Shown in pieces: positions 15,701 to 46,432 of a stretch of 64,000 nt of DNA. The stretch is from Seriola aureovittata. Its lineage: Eukaryota; Chordata; Actinopteri; Carangiformes; Carangidae. The first letter of the stretch is position 1. Every line of letters starts with the position of its first letter. A program made the translations under genes and the position numbers. The DNA lies in the NCBI RefSeq assembly GCF_021018895.1, contig NC_079372.1:22681737-22745736 (forward strand). Direction: 5' to 3'. Below the pieces are notes generated by a model. That model saw only the letters and a program-made list of their open reading frames with translations, did no database searches and was not told the origin of the DNA.

Positions 15701-18700
15701 CTAACACCTTAAAGGTCCTTAAAGCTATACTGCATCCCAAGGGCTTTGGACAGAGCTGAAACCCAGACCACCAATGATACACCTAGAGCCTATAGACATG
15801 TCAGTGGACCCTTTAAGGCAAGACTGTTACTGTCATTTCCTAGAAACCTTAATGCTCTGTTCCTTTTATTTCATTGACTTAAAAATTGAGAAAACAGAAC
15901 AAAATTGTGGCACATTTGTAAACCCTTCTACGTGAAAAAGTATATACACCTGAATGGATGCACATGATGATGATGTTCATCTAATTTTTACACTTGGCTT
16001 GTTTTTGTATTTCAGGCAAAGACCAAGAGAGGTGCCACAGTTCCCAAACCCTTCAACCTGTCCACAGGCAACAAGAGGAAGATGGAGGGGCCGGGCACCT
16101 ACGTGCCCATGGCTCAGCAGATAGCGCAGTTTCAGAAACGAACCCCCGAGCGATACCATCTGCGAAGCCGCCAGAGCCAGGAGAGAGGTTGGCTTTGCTT
16201 CATCAGTGTTCAGTGCCAATTAAAGTCTTTTTCTGTGATCTGGGGATATAAGCATTTAAATGATTAACATGTTTAAAATGACTTTGTTAGGGCCATCCCC
16301 AGTGAAGGTTGACCACCTGAAGCTCACCCAGCCTCATACCCCACACCTCATGACCCGCCAGAGGAGCCGGCCACCCACTGTGAAGAGCAGTGCGGACCTG
16401 GAGGCTGAAGAGGTGGACAAACTGAACAAGTAAGAGCCTTTACTTAACCCCCTACAGACCATCCTGCTTCCTGCAGCCATCAACCATGTGCACAAAAAAA
16501 ATACAAGCATCATGTTCGTTTCTCATTAATGTTGTATTCTGATCACAGGTTTAAATTCAAGGCCCTGGAGCTGAACAGGAAAATACTGGAGAATGCCCAG
16601 GACTTGAAGAAACCAGCAGTGAAGGAGCCCACTGTACCTGAAGGCTTCGAGCTGCAGATTGAAAAGAGGCTCCAGGGAAGGCAGGCTACCAAGAAGCCTC
16701 AGGAGGATGAAGAGAAGCCACACATCTTTAAACCACAGCCTCTGCCCAAAAAGATCATGGAAGGAGTAGTGGTGAGTTAAAACCTGGCTGCCAACAGTTC
16801 AGTGCCAAATACAGGAGTTTACAATAAACTCACTTTAATTCTTCTGAGAAAACATGAAGCTTTTGAGGTTATTCCCATACCTGAATGTAGTAAACAGGAA
16901 TTACTCCTGTCAACAGGGATTACCAGAGAAGAAAGTGCTGCATCCAACTGTTCCAGAGTCTCCAGCTTTTGCGCTGAAGAAGAGAGTTCGTGTGGATCGC
17001 AAGGTCGAGGAAGTAAGAACACGTTTGATTGTCATGAATTCATTCATAGTTTAAGTCAGAAAATTGAATTGTTTTTTTTGTCTGTTTTTTAACGTTCGGA
17101 TAAAACTTCACCTTGTGCTCAGATATTTGGAACGGGTATTTTCACTGTCAATAATGGTGATCAATAGTTGCACTACCAATGGTAACCAAACCCCTACATC
17201 CCAGCCATTCCCATGTAAATGACAAAACCTGGTGTCTCTTGTCAGGAAAAACAGCCATCACCAGTGAAGCCCCCGCCAGTGCCTCACTTCGGCCTCCCCT
17301 TCCAGCCCCGGCTCCCAGAGAACCGCCATGTGGAGGTCTGTCCCTTCTCCTTTGAAGAGAGGGAGCGAGAGAGGAGGGCACTGAAAGAGAAGAGGCTGGA
17401 GGACAAGCGAAACGAAGAGGTGCAGTCACACTTCCTCAGCTGGTGTTCTCAGACATCCAGAATAAAGACACAACCGTTAAAATCATTTTCCTCTGACTTT
17501 CTCCAGGTTCCACAGTTCAAGGCTCAGCCACTGCCAGACTTTGACGCTGTGGTCCTTCCTGAGAAGAAGAAGCTGGAGCCCACAAAGCCTGAGCCCTTCA
17601 GGATGCTCCTGGATGAACGTGGTGCTGTGAAGAACAGTCGCTGGGAACAGATGGTATGATGGGATCTGCCACTGAACGCAGAGAAGCTGTTTTTATTCTC
17701 TACAATGGTGCAATTCAAACCTGAGCTTTGTGCTTTGTAGGTGAAAGAAGAGCAGAAACAACAGGAGGAAGCAGCAATATTCAAAGCCAGACCCAACACA
17801 GTCACTCACAAAGAGCCTTTCCAACCCAAGAAGGAGAGCCGGGCTGTAATAGGTAAGACTGTCAACATGCAGAGCTGCATCACAACACTGACCCTCACCC
17901 AGACCTAGACCTGAAGTGTCTGTGAGAGAAATGCATAATTCTGACTGTCTGATACCTCGAACACAAGTTTCTGGAAACAATGGCACTCTATCGTTCAGAG
18001 GAACAAGCTGCATCAGGCTTTGATAAACATACACATCTTGTCTGTGAAGACACTCATTGATATGATGCATTCCCTCGCCTCTTACTTTAACCATCACAAA
18101 TGTCTTCATGCAGACAGTAAAAACAATTGGATCATTGGCTAATGATCCAGTGTTTTATCCTCAGACACAACTGCACAGGAAAAGGTCAATAACACACACT
18201 TATCATTTGTTGATGCATCTGAGGGAGATGGAAGTGTTTGTTTTGAAGTAACAGATCTCCATACCAACACACAGCAGAATTGTTGCCACATAAAAACAAA
18301 CTTTCACAAAACAAAAACACAACAAAGATTCACCCATGCCGTGTTAAAGTGACCAGGATTGAATAAGTGACTTTATTGAAACCTGAAGAGTGCTTCAGTT
18401 CTCTGCTGTGGCATTCTCCAGCGTCATGTAACTCACTGTTTCTGTTGCCTTTTACTATCATCTGCCACTGCACTTTGAGAAGGCATCAATTCTTCCACAG
18501 TTGTCGAGGCCTTCGAGCTGTCAACGGAGCGAAGGGCCCGGGAGCGGCAGGAGTATGAGCGAGTGGCTAGCGAGAAGGAGGCTCTCAGGGCGCTCATGGA
18601 GGAGGATCAGAGACGAGAGGAGGAGCAGAGACAGAGGGATGAGATCGCCAGGCTGCGGCAAGAACAGGTCACTGCTACACAATGTTTACATGGAGGGGAG

Positions 18701-19174
18701 GTTGATGACGTATCACTGAGTGACAATACTGTTGATGTGGTCATGTAGCTGCTTTTCATCTATAATAACATGATTAGATTCGGTTAAAGAGCTGCTGGTC
18801 CCGCTGACAATCCACAGCTCTTCTACTTGGGTTTTCTTCTTAATAGGACTGATTGCTGAACAAATTAACGTGCATTAATTTAACATTAAACTGTTAACAG
18901 TTTAAACGTGTTTGTGTAAAGTCTTTAATCGTTTTTATAACGTCACACTGTAACAAGGAAACGTACATAAAACACGGGCTGGTAAATGGTCAGAGTTTAA
19001 CCTGTGTGTGCAGCTGCAGCCTGACGACGCCAGTCTCACAGCTTTTCTTTGCCTCCTCTGCAGGTCCACAAGGCTCAGCCCATCAGACACTACAAACCTG
19101 TAGCAGTGAAGAAGAGTGAGGTTCCCCTCACCGTCCCCCACTCGCCAAACTTCTCTGATCGATTCCGCCTGTGA
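12784..19174 (+). CDS. tpx2: TPX2, microtubule-associated spindle assembly factor, 716 aa
   Basis: Coding exons: 12784-12895, 13653-13778, 13984-14101, 14302-14379, 14454-14570, 15279-15388, 15536-15684, 16016-16187, 16291-16429, 16549-16771, 16917-17012, 17246-17419, 17507-17653, 17741-17852, 18501-18667 and 19064-19174 (2151 nt, all phases agree). The ATG is in the second exon (acceptor at 12753). The N-terminus [13 protein letters not shown]...DDRWF matches the Aurora-A binding and activating segment of TPX2. The middle has TPX2 repeats ([36 protein letters not shown]) and a charged coiled-coil stretch in exon 16. The C-terminus [13 protein letters not shown] matches the Eg5-kinesin-binding tail. 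Human TPX2 is 747 aa, so this is near full length. The protein promotes RanGTP-dependent microtubule nucleation and Aurora-A activation in mitosis. Exons 4-6 are Pro/Ser/Arg-rich and diverged. A poly(A) signal follows at 19401. Confidence 0.95.
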
Positions 19175-19400
19175 TCAACCTCTCGTGCTCCTGTGTGTAT
19201 ATACCTGCATCTTTTACTACTTCAGATGTTTGGTTGAGTTTTGACATCATGAGGTGTTTGTCAGTAGAACACCGGCTTTAATGTTGTAAATAGACTTGTG
19301 TATTTCAAATGACTGAAGTTCTGTTTTTACTGTTTCATGTTGAGCTTTAGATTTTTAACTGTGCTGAATAATCTTTCTCTTCCTGCTATATTAACTTTTT

Positions 19401-19406
19401 AATAAA
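19401..19406 (+). terminator. tpx2: tpx2 poly(A) signal AATAAA
   Basis: AATAAA lies 227 bases after the tpx2 stop codon, followed by a T-rich stretch (19435-19445). It gives a short 3' UTR. Confidence 0.7.
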
Positions 19407-19689
19407 GGTTATGAAGTATCAGTTCATTATGGACCTTTTTTTTTAAATGTGAAATTCTGTAAACTTGTGTAGGGAAAGGAAACACCCCATGGGGCTCCAA
19501 ATACTTTTGTATGTACTCCGCATTACATTTACATGGTGAACCTTACTAACCACATTTGTAATATCATAACATTAATCACAGAGTGGGAGAAATGGAGTCT
19601 TAAGGATTTCACTATTGATTTGAAATGTGATGTTTGTTCTGGGACACTTATCCCCAACCCTCTGTTACCAATTACCAAGTCTTCATACT

Positions 19690-19830
19690 GTGGGAGGAAA
19701 CCGGAGCATGCGGAGATCACCCCCACGGGCACAGGAAGAACATGAATACTGCACACAGAAGGGGTTCGAAGCCAGAACCTTCTCACTGTGAGGCGACAGT
19801 TGTAACCACTATACCACCGTGCCGCCCCAT
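19690..19830. repeat. Dispersed teleost repeat fragment (GTGAGGCGACAG...GTGCCGCC)
   Basis: The stretch GGAGGAAACCGGAGCATGCGG ... GTGAGGCGACAGTTGTAACC ... CACCGTGCCGCCCC is recognisable as the tail block of an interspersed repeat very common in fish genomes. I cannot assign its class safely (LINE 3' end or DNA element). It lies between the convergent tpx2 and plod1 genes. Confidence 0.6.
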
Positions 19831-20372
19831 AAATAAATAATCGTATAGTTGAGCAATATCACACGAGAGGGAGCATCCTCTTCTATCGACCACACACAAT
19901 TTAATTCAAATGTTATTTCTGGAAATATATTCATCTTTGCAAACTTTGTTACAATCTAAGATATATAACGACCGTTAATGTAACGCTCATTGACGATTAA
20001 TAGAACACCTGTAAGGCGGAGGGATACACGTAATTAAAAGTCCCGGTGCTGCTGTACTCTGTCTTCCAATCAAATGACTTAGTCAGAACTAGCTGTTGTA
20101 TATTAAGGTTTTAAAAACGTCATAGTATTATGTATATAAATTGTCATAGTATTCATGGTGAGATTTTCATGGGATTTTGAGACAGAAATTTAACTCGTAC
20201 TTACGCCCAGAAAGTGTTGGTGTTTCTGCACTGAGCTTTACTTATATCATGTGATGCTGCACAGAGCAGAAAATAACCTAATCTGTCTTGATTTTAGTTT
20301 TGTTTATCCCTACTGTTAATCCTCCACACAGTTCAATCACAGTTCAGACTCACTTCAGTTGGGTTTCACTGT
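19831..20372. other. Spacer between convergent tpx2 and plod1; no gene seen
   Basis: AT-rich sequence without exons or recognised repeats on either strand. Confidence 0.5.
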
Positions 20373-21738
20373 TTTATTCGAGTGGGGCTCAAAGAACAGT
20401 AAGATGGCTTGTGACAGAGAGAAGGTGTGTGAGTGTTTCTCAGCTGACTGACAGCAGTGAATAGATGAAAAATTATCTGATTCCAATACAAAATAAATAA
20501 GAGCTGTAACAGGCTTTGGAGTGTCTCAGTTCAAGACAGAATAAAAGAGAAACTGCTTTGGTTACCGAAAAAAAAGGCACAGTTTGTGTAACTTAATGAA
20601 GTAAAAGTTTTTACAAAAGCATCTAAAAAATGTCGAAGCTTGTTTATTCCTGAGAGAGCTAAAGGCACAACAGCATCATTTCTGATCCGCACCAGACCCT
20701 CCAGACCAAACAGGAGCTTTAGATTGAGACCAAACAGCTGCACCAGAGCGGCTCCATGTGTGATGACGACGATAACTGAAACTGTCACATGATGAAAAAT
20801 GTTCAATCCTGCATTGTTTTCTGTGCAGGTCTGATTTGTACCAATTCAAGTTAAAACATTAAGAAACGAAGAAGAATAAAAACTGAACATAGACAGTGAA
20901 GCTCTGTTTTTTTAAGGAGTGTCTTTAGGATTAGGCAACGGAGCAGGATCATGTCATGTCTATATGCTTCAATGGAGCATGAATGAACCAGCTCACACAC
21001 AGTCTGACCGGGGCTTTCATGGGGCCCTGGAGGAGCCAATAATACAAACACTGAGATATTTAGCCATCGATGAGTTATACGCTCCTACACATGTAAACCT
21101 ACACTTCATATAATGCAGCTGCACAGTCTCTTTTGTTACTTGCCTGTCTTTCATCACTGGAACTAACTGCACTATATAATCTCTGACCTGTAAAACTTTC
21201 TGAATGAATGTCATAAAGGACATTGATCCAAGTGAAATACTTGTGTTGCAATATATTTACATTACATCAGGAAGATTTAACACTTCTTCAAAAAGAAAAA
21301 AGGCTCAATGAGTGCTAGTTCTGCTCACATTCAGATTACAACCCTTAATGCCTATTGGGTCTGAAAACTGTATCTGACAGGAGACACATGCAGGCTGCTG
21401 GTCACAGGAGCTTGTGTTTCTATCTGTGAAGGTTTGAACGACATGATACTTGGTGATAACATTTTGTATGTTCTTCTTCCACTGTGCATCTGTGATTTTA
21501 TGTCTCATTACATCATAGAGCACTGAAGTTCTGCAGCTGATAGCGGTTGATCAGAGTCACAAATTGCATATAATTCTGTAAGTGACACAGAAACAATATC
21601 AGGAAGTGATATAATGAAGAAAGAAGCGGTCACCACTCCGGATCAGAGGATAAAGAGCAGCTGTGATGCTGAAGGATGTGGACAGCGTGTGTCCTGTTTG
21701 GTCTGGACTAGCTGGTGAGGTGTGCCATCTTTGGGAGT
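20373..21738 (-). other. plod1: 3' UTR of plod1, poly(A) signal at 20373-20378
   Basis: AATAAA on the minus strand at 20373-20378 is the first strong signal after the plod1 stop at 21739 and implies a 3' UTR of about 1.4 kb. The 91-codon minus-strand ORF inside it (20531-20806) has no recognisable domain and is taken as chance. Confidence 0.5.
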
Positions 21739-39734
<17,996 letters not shown>

Positions 39735-39895
39735 GTTTTTAGTTCCAGTTACAGCTGAAGTCCTCTCACAGGTCCCGACGTGAGCCTAAGAGTAAAATGT
39801 TCCAGCTGGTTCCGTCTGAGAAAGAGAAGTTTGCAGGACTGTGTTAACTCTGCTGCGCCGCCCCCCACCTCACCCACTATTTGTCTATGTCTCTC

Positions 39896-39945
<50 letters not shown>

Positions 39946-41369
39946 ACTCTCTCACTTTCTCGTAAAACGAATTGTTCCACCAAATATCAGAGTTGTAATA
40001 GAAGAACAAGTAGTAAAACAGTTTTTAGTTTTCTGTGTTTTGGTTTTTATCATTCACTTTTGCCTGTTGCAGTGAGTCCCAGTGCTAAAACAACGCCCAC
40101 CTCCAAAATGTGAAGAAAAAAAGCAGTTTGAAAGCGATGAGCCAGCTGCTCTGTGGACATGAGCACTTGCACGTAGCCCGTGGTGCCTCCACCAGAGCAC
40201 CAAAACTTCATCAACTATAACACTAGAGCAGTGTAGGCATTAAGTCCCGTTATTTTCTAAAGTGTTACAGTTATAAAACAGTTTCAGTCCAAAACATATT
40301 CTATTAACATTCACTAAAATCCACAAATGCTATATTTATTTGTGTATTGCTATTTTTTGAATATGTGGTTTTACATTTTATATTATCATATATTATCTTT
40401 TTTAAGTATTTCAATCACACATAATTTTCTGCTTTGTATATGGACCCCATCTCCTCTGCTTTACCATCCAGTAGTGCTGCAGGACTACCTTACCAATGTC
40501 TTGTGCGTTTAGTTGGTTTGAGGTTATGCACAAACGTGTGCACCATGCAATGCTTTCCAAAGTTTATCTGAAGCTAATATGAGGCTTCAGCCAAAGTTAC
40601 AGCCCTTTTAGTAGCAAATGTGCCTTTTGCTACTGATCCTCCTCTGCAGCTCAGCAAGGAAACACTTGCCAGAGAAGTCGGTTTTTCAGTAGCCTACAGT
40701 AAGTAACTATATTTTGATACTAAGCAATGTCTTTCAATGTATTTAAGCCCGTTTTGGAAAAGTCAGTCTTTGAAATTATATTATTTTTCCCCTTCCAACA
40801 ATATAATTTATATTAATAAATTAAATCAATAAATTAAAGTATTTTAACACATTATCCCTCTTAATATTTTTTCAAATTTTCCTACAAGGCATTTGTTTCA
40901 ATTTGAATAAATAAATTATACGTATATAAGGTTACTGGTTTTGCGACATTTCCGGTCACTGCTGTGCCGTTTTGCTTTACGACAGTTGTGACAAACCAGA
41001 AGTGTCAACCGCTGGTTGCAGAGTTATTTGGGGAGACAGGTGAATCGCTTTAACCTGAGGACAAACAAAAAAACGAAGCTGAGATACGACGCATTGATGA
41101 CTGCCACACACATCCGACGAAGGATGTGACAACAACCACGATGCGTGAAACAACAGCACATTTTGGACAGTTTTCGTTCACGGCCCTAGCTACCTAGCTA
41201 AGCTAACTTAGCCGGAAGCTTGCGAAGCCAGTTTGTCAGCTTTCATCGTGGGACCATGTTTTGAGCGCGACCTGAATTCCATGTGACATCTTAAAATTTC
41301 CACCCTACGCACCTGGGTGCAGTCTGCAGACACTTACTTGTAGCTGGGCTTCCATCACTTTAACGCACG
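39735..41369. promoter_or_regulatory. Divergent promoter region of plod1 (-) and KIAA2013 (+)
   Basis: The two start codons are 1.6 kb apart and face away from each other. A (CT)n run of about 50 bp (39897-39940) lies about 160 bp upstream of the plod1 ATG. The middle (40250-40930) is AT-rich, and GC content rises again from 40930 toward the KIAA2013 ATG. No TATA box was identified. The head-to-head order matches human 1p36. Confidence 0.5.
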
Positions 41370-43849
41370 ATGTGGCTACAGCAGAGACTGAAGGGGCTAC
41401 CGGGCTTGTTATCAAGCAGCTGGGCAAGAAGACTCCTCATCGGACTGCTGCTCCTGCTCATCTTCTACTGGTACCTGGGAGCGGAGCGCAGGTGGAGGCT
41501 CTTCAGCGGCTCGGCCATGCCCGGTGGGGTGGCTGGACAGTGCCTACTGGCTGAGATCCACAGGTGGAAGTCTATCGTAGACCGAGGAGAGGGGATATAC
41601 AGCACACCTCAGGAACAACTAGACACACCTTTTGTATCAGGTAACGGCCATATTCTGATTGACATTGACTCTAACAAACTGTGGGTAGCGTCGTCTTCAC
41701 AGCCCGGCTCGGCTCCGGTCCACCAGACTGAATATTCGCCGAGAGTCGGCGTCCACCTGGAGGGGAAGCGGGCCGAGGCTCAGGCCAGCATGCTGTGGTT
41801 CCGGAAAGGAGCCGTGCTGTTGGTGCGCTGTGCTTCACCAGCTGCTCTGCAGTCAGCCCGGGACTGTGTCACCATCAGAGAGGAGTTTATCGCGCACAGA
41901 AGCAGACCTAACGTGTATCTCCAGAGAATCCACATCAACAACCCATCTGACAGGGCCGCCTCCCTGGACGTTTCCTCTGACAATCCCTCCTTCGGTAGCA
42001 AGTTCTCCACCAGTGTGGAGAAACTGGAGGACAGAGAGATAGTGCTCTCCTCCGGCAGAGTGCCTGTGGAGAACAACCGGATGGTGCTGGTGGTGGTGGT
42101 CACCAAGAAGCTGAGCAGCAGGATTCAGGTCTCTGCTAAATCAGAGCACACAGAACACATTCTCTCAGTGGTGTGGACCTCAGAGCCCATCGAGCCGTCC
42201 AAGCTGGAGGAGACTTTCAGCACCCTCAGAGAAGGAGCCAAAAAAGAATTGGGGGAGCTGCTTAGGGCCAGTGTCGATGAGCTGGTTGTAGACCACCAGC
42301 AAGCCTGGATGGACCTCTTCATTTCAGGTGAGCTCAGGTGGAAGCAGCAACGGGCTCTGGGTTTTAAAGGACCACAGTTAACTTTTATAGATTTTAGTCC
42401 TTATACTACAGACCCCACACACTGTTCAGTACTGCACTGCATTACCATGCAACTATGTACGTCTCTACATGCTGATTGTCATACAAAGAAAAATAATGCA
42501 AACATGCCTGTAAAAAGGGTCTGTAAAACACTTCTGACGGATATATTGATTCTTAAAGCAGCGGTGAATCAATTCTGTGAAATGCAGCTGACTGCTGTGA
42601 TAAAGACTCAGAAGGGATTTTATGATGGATCACGCATGCTCACGTGTTCTGTCAGAAGTTTGTTTTTAATCATTGCACAGCCTGTAAAGCTGTCTGTGTT
42701 TGGTTTTTACGCCAGTGTCTGTGTGTCAGTTCAATGCCCTGCTGTCTGGAGATGTACATATCCTCAGCTATGAGCTAAACAGGGCAAAAGTAGATATATC
42801 TCTACTTGTACATGAAGAGAGTTTTACTTTGGTAGTCTCACTGAACAACAGTTTGTGATATAACATAAAACAGCAGTAAAGTGATCATGATCAAAAGTTC
42901 TGGAAAAGCTGGGGTGGTTTTGTTGAACTACTGTTTCCAAACTTTGTCATTCAGAGTAATCAATCCCTGCTTCTGTTCTGTTTATTCAGGTGTTGAAATG
43001 AGGAAGATCACTGACTCCCACACACCGTCCAGCCGCACAGTGAACACCACCCTCTACTATATCCTCTCTTCCTCCACGGCTCCTCTGCTGGACCGGAGGC
43101 TGAGCGGCGAGGAGCGCGCTCGTCTCGAGTCCAGCCTGAACTACGCAGACCACTGCTTCAGCGGCCACGCCACCATGCACGCAGAGAACCTGTGGCCCGA
43201 GCGTGTGAGCAGCGCGGCACAGATCCTGCAGCTGGTCACACTGTGGACTCTGACTCTGCAGAAGAGGGGCTGCAAGGTGCTGGTGGCGGCAGGAGCCCAC
43301 GGAGCCATGCAGGGTATGGTGCTCAGCTTCGGCGGCCTTCAGTTCACAGAGAACCACCTTCAGTTTCAGGCCGATCCAGACGTGCTGCACAACAGCTACG
43401 CCCTGAGAGGGATCCACTACAACCAGGATCTCATTAACCTGGCGGTTCTGCTGGACGCGGAGGGGAAGCCTTTCCTCCATGTGTCGGTGAAGCCTCAGGA
43501 GAAGCCGGTGAAGCTGTACGCCTGCGAGGCCGGCTGCCTCAACGAGCCTGTGGAGCTGACGTCAGAGATCAAAGGTCACACCTTCCCTGTGATGGTAACT
43601 CAGCCCATCACGCCGATGCTCTACATCTCCACAGACCTGCGCCATCTGCAGGACCTCCGACACACCCTGCACCTTAAAGCTATCCTGGCCCATGAGGAGC
43701 ACATGGCCAACAGGTACCCGGGCCTGCCGTTCCTGTTCTGGTTCAGCGTGGCCTCGCTCATAACTCTATTCCACCTTTTCCTCTTCAAGCTCATATACAA
43801 CGAGTACTGTGGCCCCGGCGCCAAGCCTCTCTTCAGGAGCAAGGTATAA
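41370..43849 (+). CDS. kiaa2013: KIAA2013 homologue, DUF2152 membrane protein, about 605 aa
   Basis: Exon 1 is 41370-42327 and exon 2 is 42990-43849 (TAA), joined at TCAG|GTGAGC and TTCAG|GTGTTG (1818 nt). The N-terminus MWLQQRLKGLPGLLSSSWAR is strikingly conserved with human KIAA2013 and is followed by a hydrophobic segment (about residues 21-39). A large presumably lumenal domain follows. A second membrane segment lies at about 565-585 (LPFLFWFSVASLITLFHLFL), then a short tail (KLIYNEYCGPGAKPLFRSK). Human length is about 634 aa. Function is unknown; the topology fits a secretory-pathway membrane protein. The final codons are uncertain: AAG|GTATAA at the end of exon 2 could be a donor to a small last exon near 46382. 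Confidence 0.92.
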
Positions 43850-44902
43850 ACCGTGGTAACTGGAAACAGAACTACAAACTGATCTGCTCTGCTGGGTTTT
43901 TTTTTTTTTGTTTGACTTGTGTGTGATGGCAAAGATTTCTCTCTCTATCAGCGCTCTCTCTATGGGTTGGTTTCTCAGTTTTGACTTTCACCCTCTCTGA
44001 GTGAATTTTATTTTCCCGTCTCATGGTTGTACATGTTTGGAGTGGGTTGGTACAATAGCCTTACACACCTCGCCTTCCCTCTCACACAAAAGATGATTCC
44101 ACAGTTTTTGTTCTGTGTTGAAGGAGTTGATAAAATTTTTCACTGCAGCTGTTTCCTCTGAAAGACTGAGAGCAATGAAGAATTCCATCTTAGCTGAAAG
44201 CACCAGTAGAATAGTAGCCCTCATTCAAGAAGCTACAGTTAAGCATTTGGTCTATGGCATCATTATAGCACACCACCTGTTCGGCGGCACTTCATGTCCA
44301 TTGTGGAATGTAAAGCATTTGTTGATCGCAGTGGAAGAAAACAAGCACAAGACTTAGAGTTTTCTTTCAAATTAGGAGGTTGTTGTTTTACTGTGTTTCT
44401 CCTGTTTGCTCACCTTGAGGTAAAGGCCACTGTGTGACATCATTCACATTGTTCTGACTTTTTAAAGGACCATACCAGTGTTTTCGCATTCACAGCAAAT
44501 CACATATTTTTTACTTTAGTGAAGGAAATTTTTCCAAAATGTAATAATTATATTGTTTTACCAGGAATGTTCATCAGAGAATAAAAGTCAGTTCACAGAG
44601 ACTTGTTTCAGTAATGTAATCCATTACATCAAGTCTGCTTTTATTTTTGTTAAAGTTACGTTTGTAAGTTGTTGGACTTCTTAGACAGTACCCTGTGGAG
44701 CTTCTGACCACTAGCAGTGGTGTTTGCATCTTGTGCACACACAAGGACACAGGTGATGCAACAGGTTGTTGGTGTTAATGAGCCGACAGTGAAAAGGAAG
44801 ACTGCAGGCCAGTGTAAACATGGACGTTAACTATAGGAAACTGCATTCACTACTATAGGAAAACAGCTTTGAAATGGATTCAGCATGTTTGCAGGACCTC
44901 AA

Positions 44903-44941
<39 letters not shown>

Positions 44942-44994
44942 CTCTCTCTAGATAAAAAGATGTGAGTTCAGCATCAAACCTCATTCCTTTACTC
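43850..44994 (+). other. kiaa2013: 3' UTR of KIAA2013 and following spacer
   Basis: AATAAA at 44580-44585 is a reasonable end signal if exon 2 is terminal. A (CA)n run followed by (TC)n lies at 44903-44949. No other gene was seen. Confidence 0.45.
44903..44949. repeat. (CA)n-(TC)n compound microsatellite
   Basis: Alternating AC from 44903 to about 44938, passing into TC repeats. Confidence 0.95.
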
Positions 44995-45284
44995 ACCAAC
45001 AGCTTTCTCCAGAGGTGGAAAACAACAGCGATGTTCACTCTCGTCCCTTTCACTCTGTTCTACTGAAGTTAGCATGCTAACCAGCTAGTCTCGTCACTTT
45101 CCGATAGCAAATCATTGTAGCCTCCAATCTGCCCTGAAGACGTAGCTGCTCAGAGGACGTATTATAACCTTGTCTTGTAAACGCAACAATGGCTGAAGCT
45201 CTTGTGAAGCAACAATCACCACCACCTGCCTCCGGCAAGAAACCACGTTAGGTGACAGAGAAAACTTACAAAGAGCTCCTTTAA
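44995..45284. mobile_element. Partial second copy of the TATATAGC-ended element
   Basis: Matches the right half of the element at 36515-37062 (GAAGTTAGCATG, AACAATGGCTGAAG versus AACGATGGCTGAAG, CAGAGAAAACTTACA) and ends at GAGCTCCTTTAA. The left end is missing. Confidence 0.7.
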
Positions 45285-46380
45285 CTTTGACAGAAAAAAG
45301 AGGGAGCTTTAAATTTTACTGTGATGGATGATCGAACTAAAAGACATTTCTACTAAGCTGACTTTTTTATACTGAAACTGACATAATGGAAACCACTGAC
45401 TCCCTGAGGGACAGGAGAACACAACAAGTCAGTAACCTTAAATCTCACATGCTCCAGCACCTAGAGAAGCATAATTACACTACATGAACAGGATTTGTAG
45501 TAAATGAGCTGTAACACTGGTATGGTCCTATTTTAATGATTGTTTTACAGGAAGACTTTACTCCAGCTAGCATTCAGTTTCTGTAGGTCTGGTCATCAGT
45601 ACATATGATAATGATAACACTGCACTAAGTTGACTGCTGAAGACTGGGAACACAGTGATGCTGTGAAAAACAGGCAGAGTCTAAACAAACCTCCACGTGA
45701 GCCAAAGCTATTTGTGGGAAAAAAAACAAAGGTGATTGTTAAGTTTATTACCCACAGAGAGTTTCCCTGTGCAATGAGGGTTTATTAGCAGTTATCAGTC
45801 TGATATAATCTGTCAGAGAAACTGTGGGTTTGTTTCCAACCTGTCTGTTTTCTGATCTGTCCAGAGCTCCAAAAAGTCGGAATAAATCTTTCTGTTCCTT
45901 TTAGTGATGATTGTCATGGATCGATCCAAAGCAAAATTATCCTGCTAATCACAGAAGCATGAAGTAGAAGTGAGTATAGTCTGGTGGTGCTAAAAGTCCA
46001 TAACATCTGTTGTCACGTGAAATGACCGCTTGTTTACAGACTTCCTTACAGAAGTTGACCAGCTGGACAGTTAGCAGAGGTTGTGCTTCAGGCTAAGTGT
46101 TTGTCTCTGATCAGCGTGGACTGTGTGCTCACTCTGCCACGAGTCTTTTTCTGCTGTTCCTTTTTCTTCCTGCCTTTTGATGATGTTTTATATTGAATCA
46201 CTCAATTAAATTAACAAGAAATCTGTGGGTTTGGCTTTGGCTCTTCAGTACTGACCTGTCACACATTTCTCATGCTGATCACGTCTGTAGTTTTCTCCTG
46301 GGAAGCAGTGTGGACGGGTTGGGTCAGTGTTAGTCAGTTTACCAGCTAATCGTCCGTTTTGACCCCCCTCTGACTTCACC
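45285..46380. other. Intergenic; nothing recognised
   Basis: No exons, repeat ends or RNA genes were seen in this stretch between KIAA2013 and phc2. Confidence 0.5.
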
Positions 46381-46381
46381 A

Positions 46382-46432
46382 GGTCGCCAGCAAAGCTGAG
46401 GATGGCTGCTGCGACACCAGGACTGCTGCCTG
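46382..46432 (+). CDS. kiaa2013: Possible small terminal exon of KIAA2013
   Basis: A good acceptor (CCCCCCTCTGACTTCACCAG) precedes an in-phase reading frame of 16 codons, VASKAEDGCCDTRTAA, and a TGA. It would replace the final Val-stop of exon 2 if the weak donor AAG|GTATAA is used. The human gene also seems to have a tiny coding last exon, but the tail sequence here is not recognisable, so this is a guess. Confidence 0.25.

Noticed and set aside
20531..20806. 91-codon minus-strand ORF downstream of plod1
   Set aside because: It lies in the inferred plod1 3' UTR and shows no family motif.
39749..40113. Overlapping ORFs of alternating Leu/Ser or Arg/Glu
   Set aside because: They are translations of the (CT)n microsatellite near the plod1 promoter.
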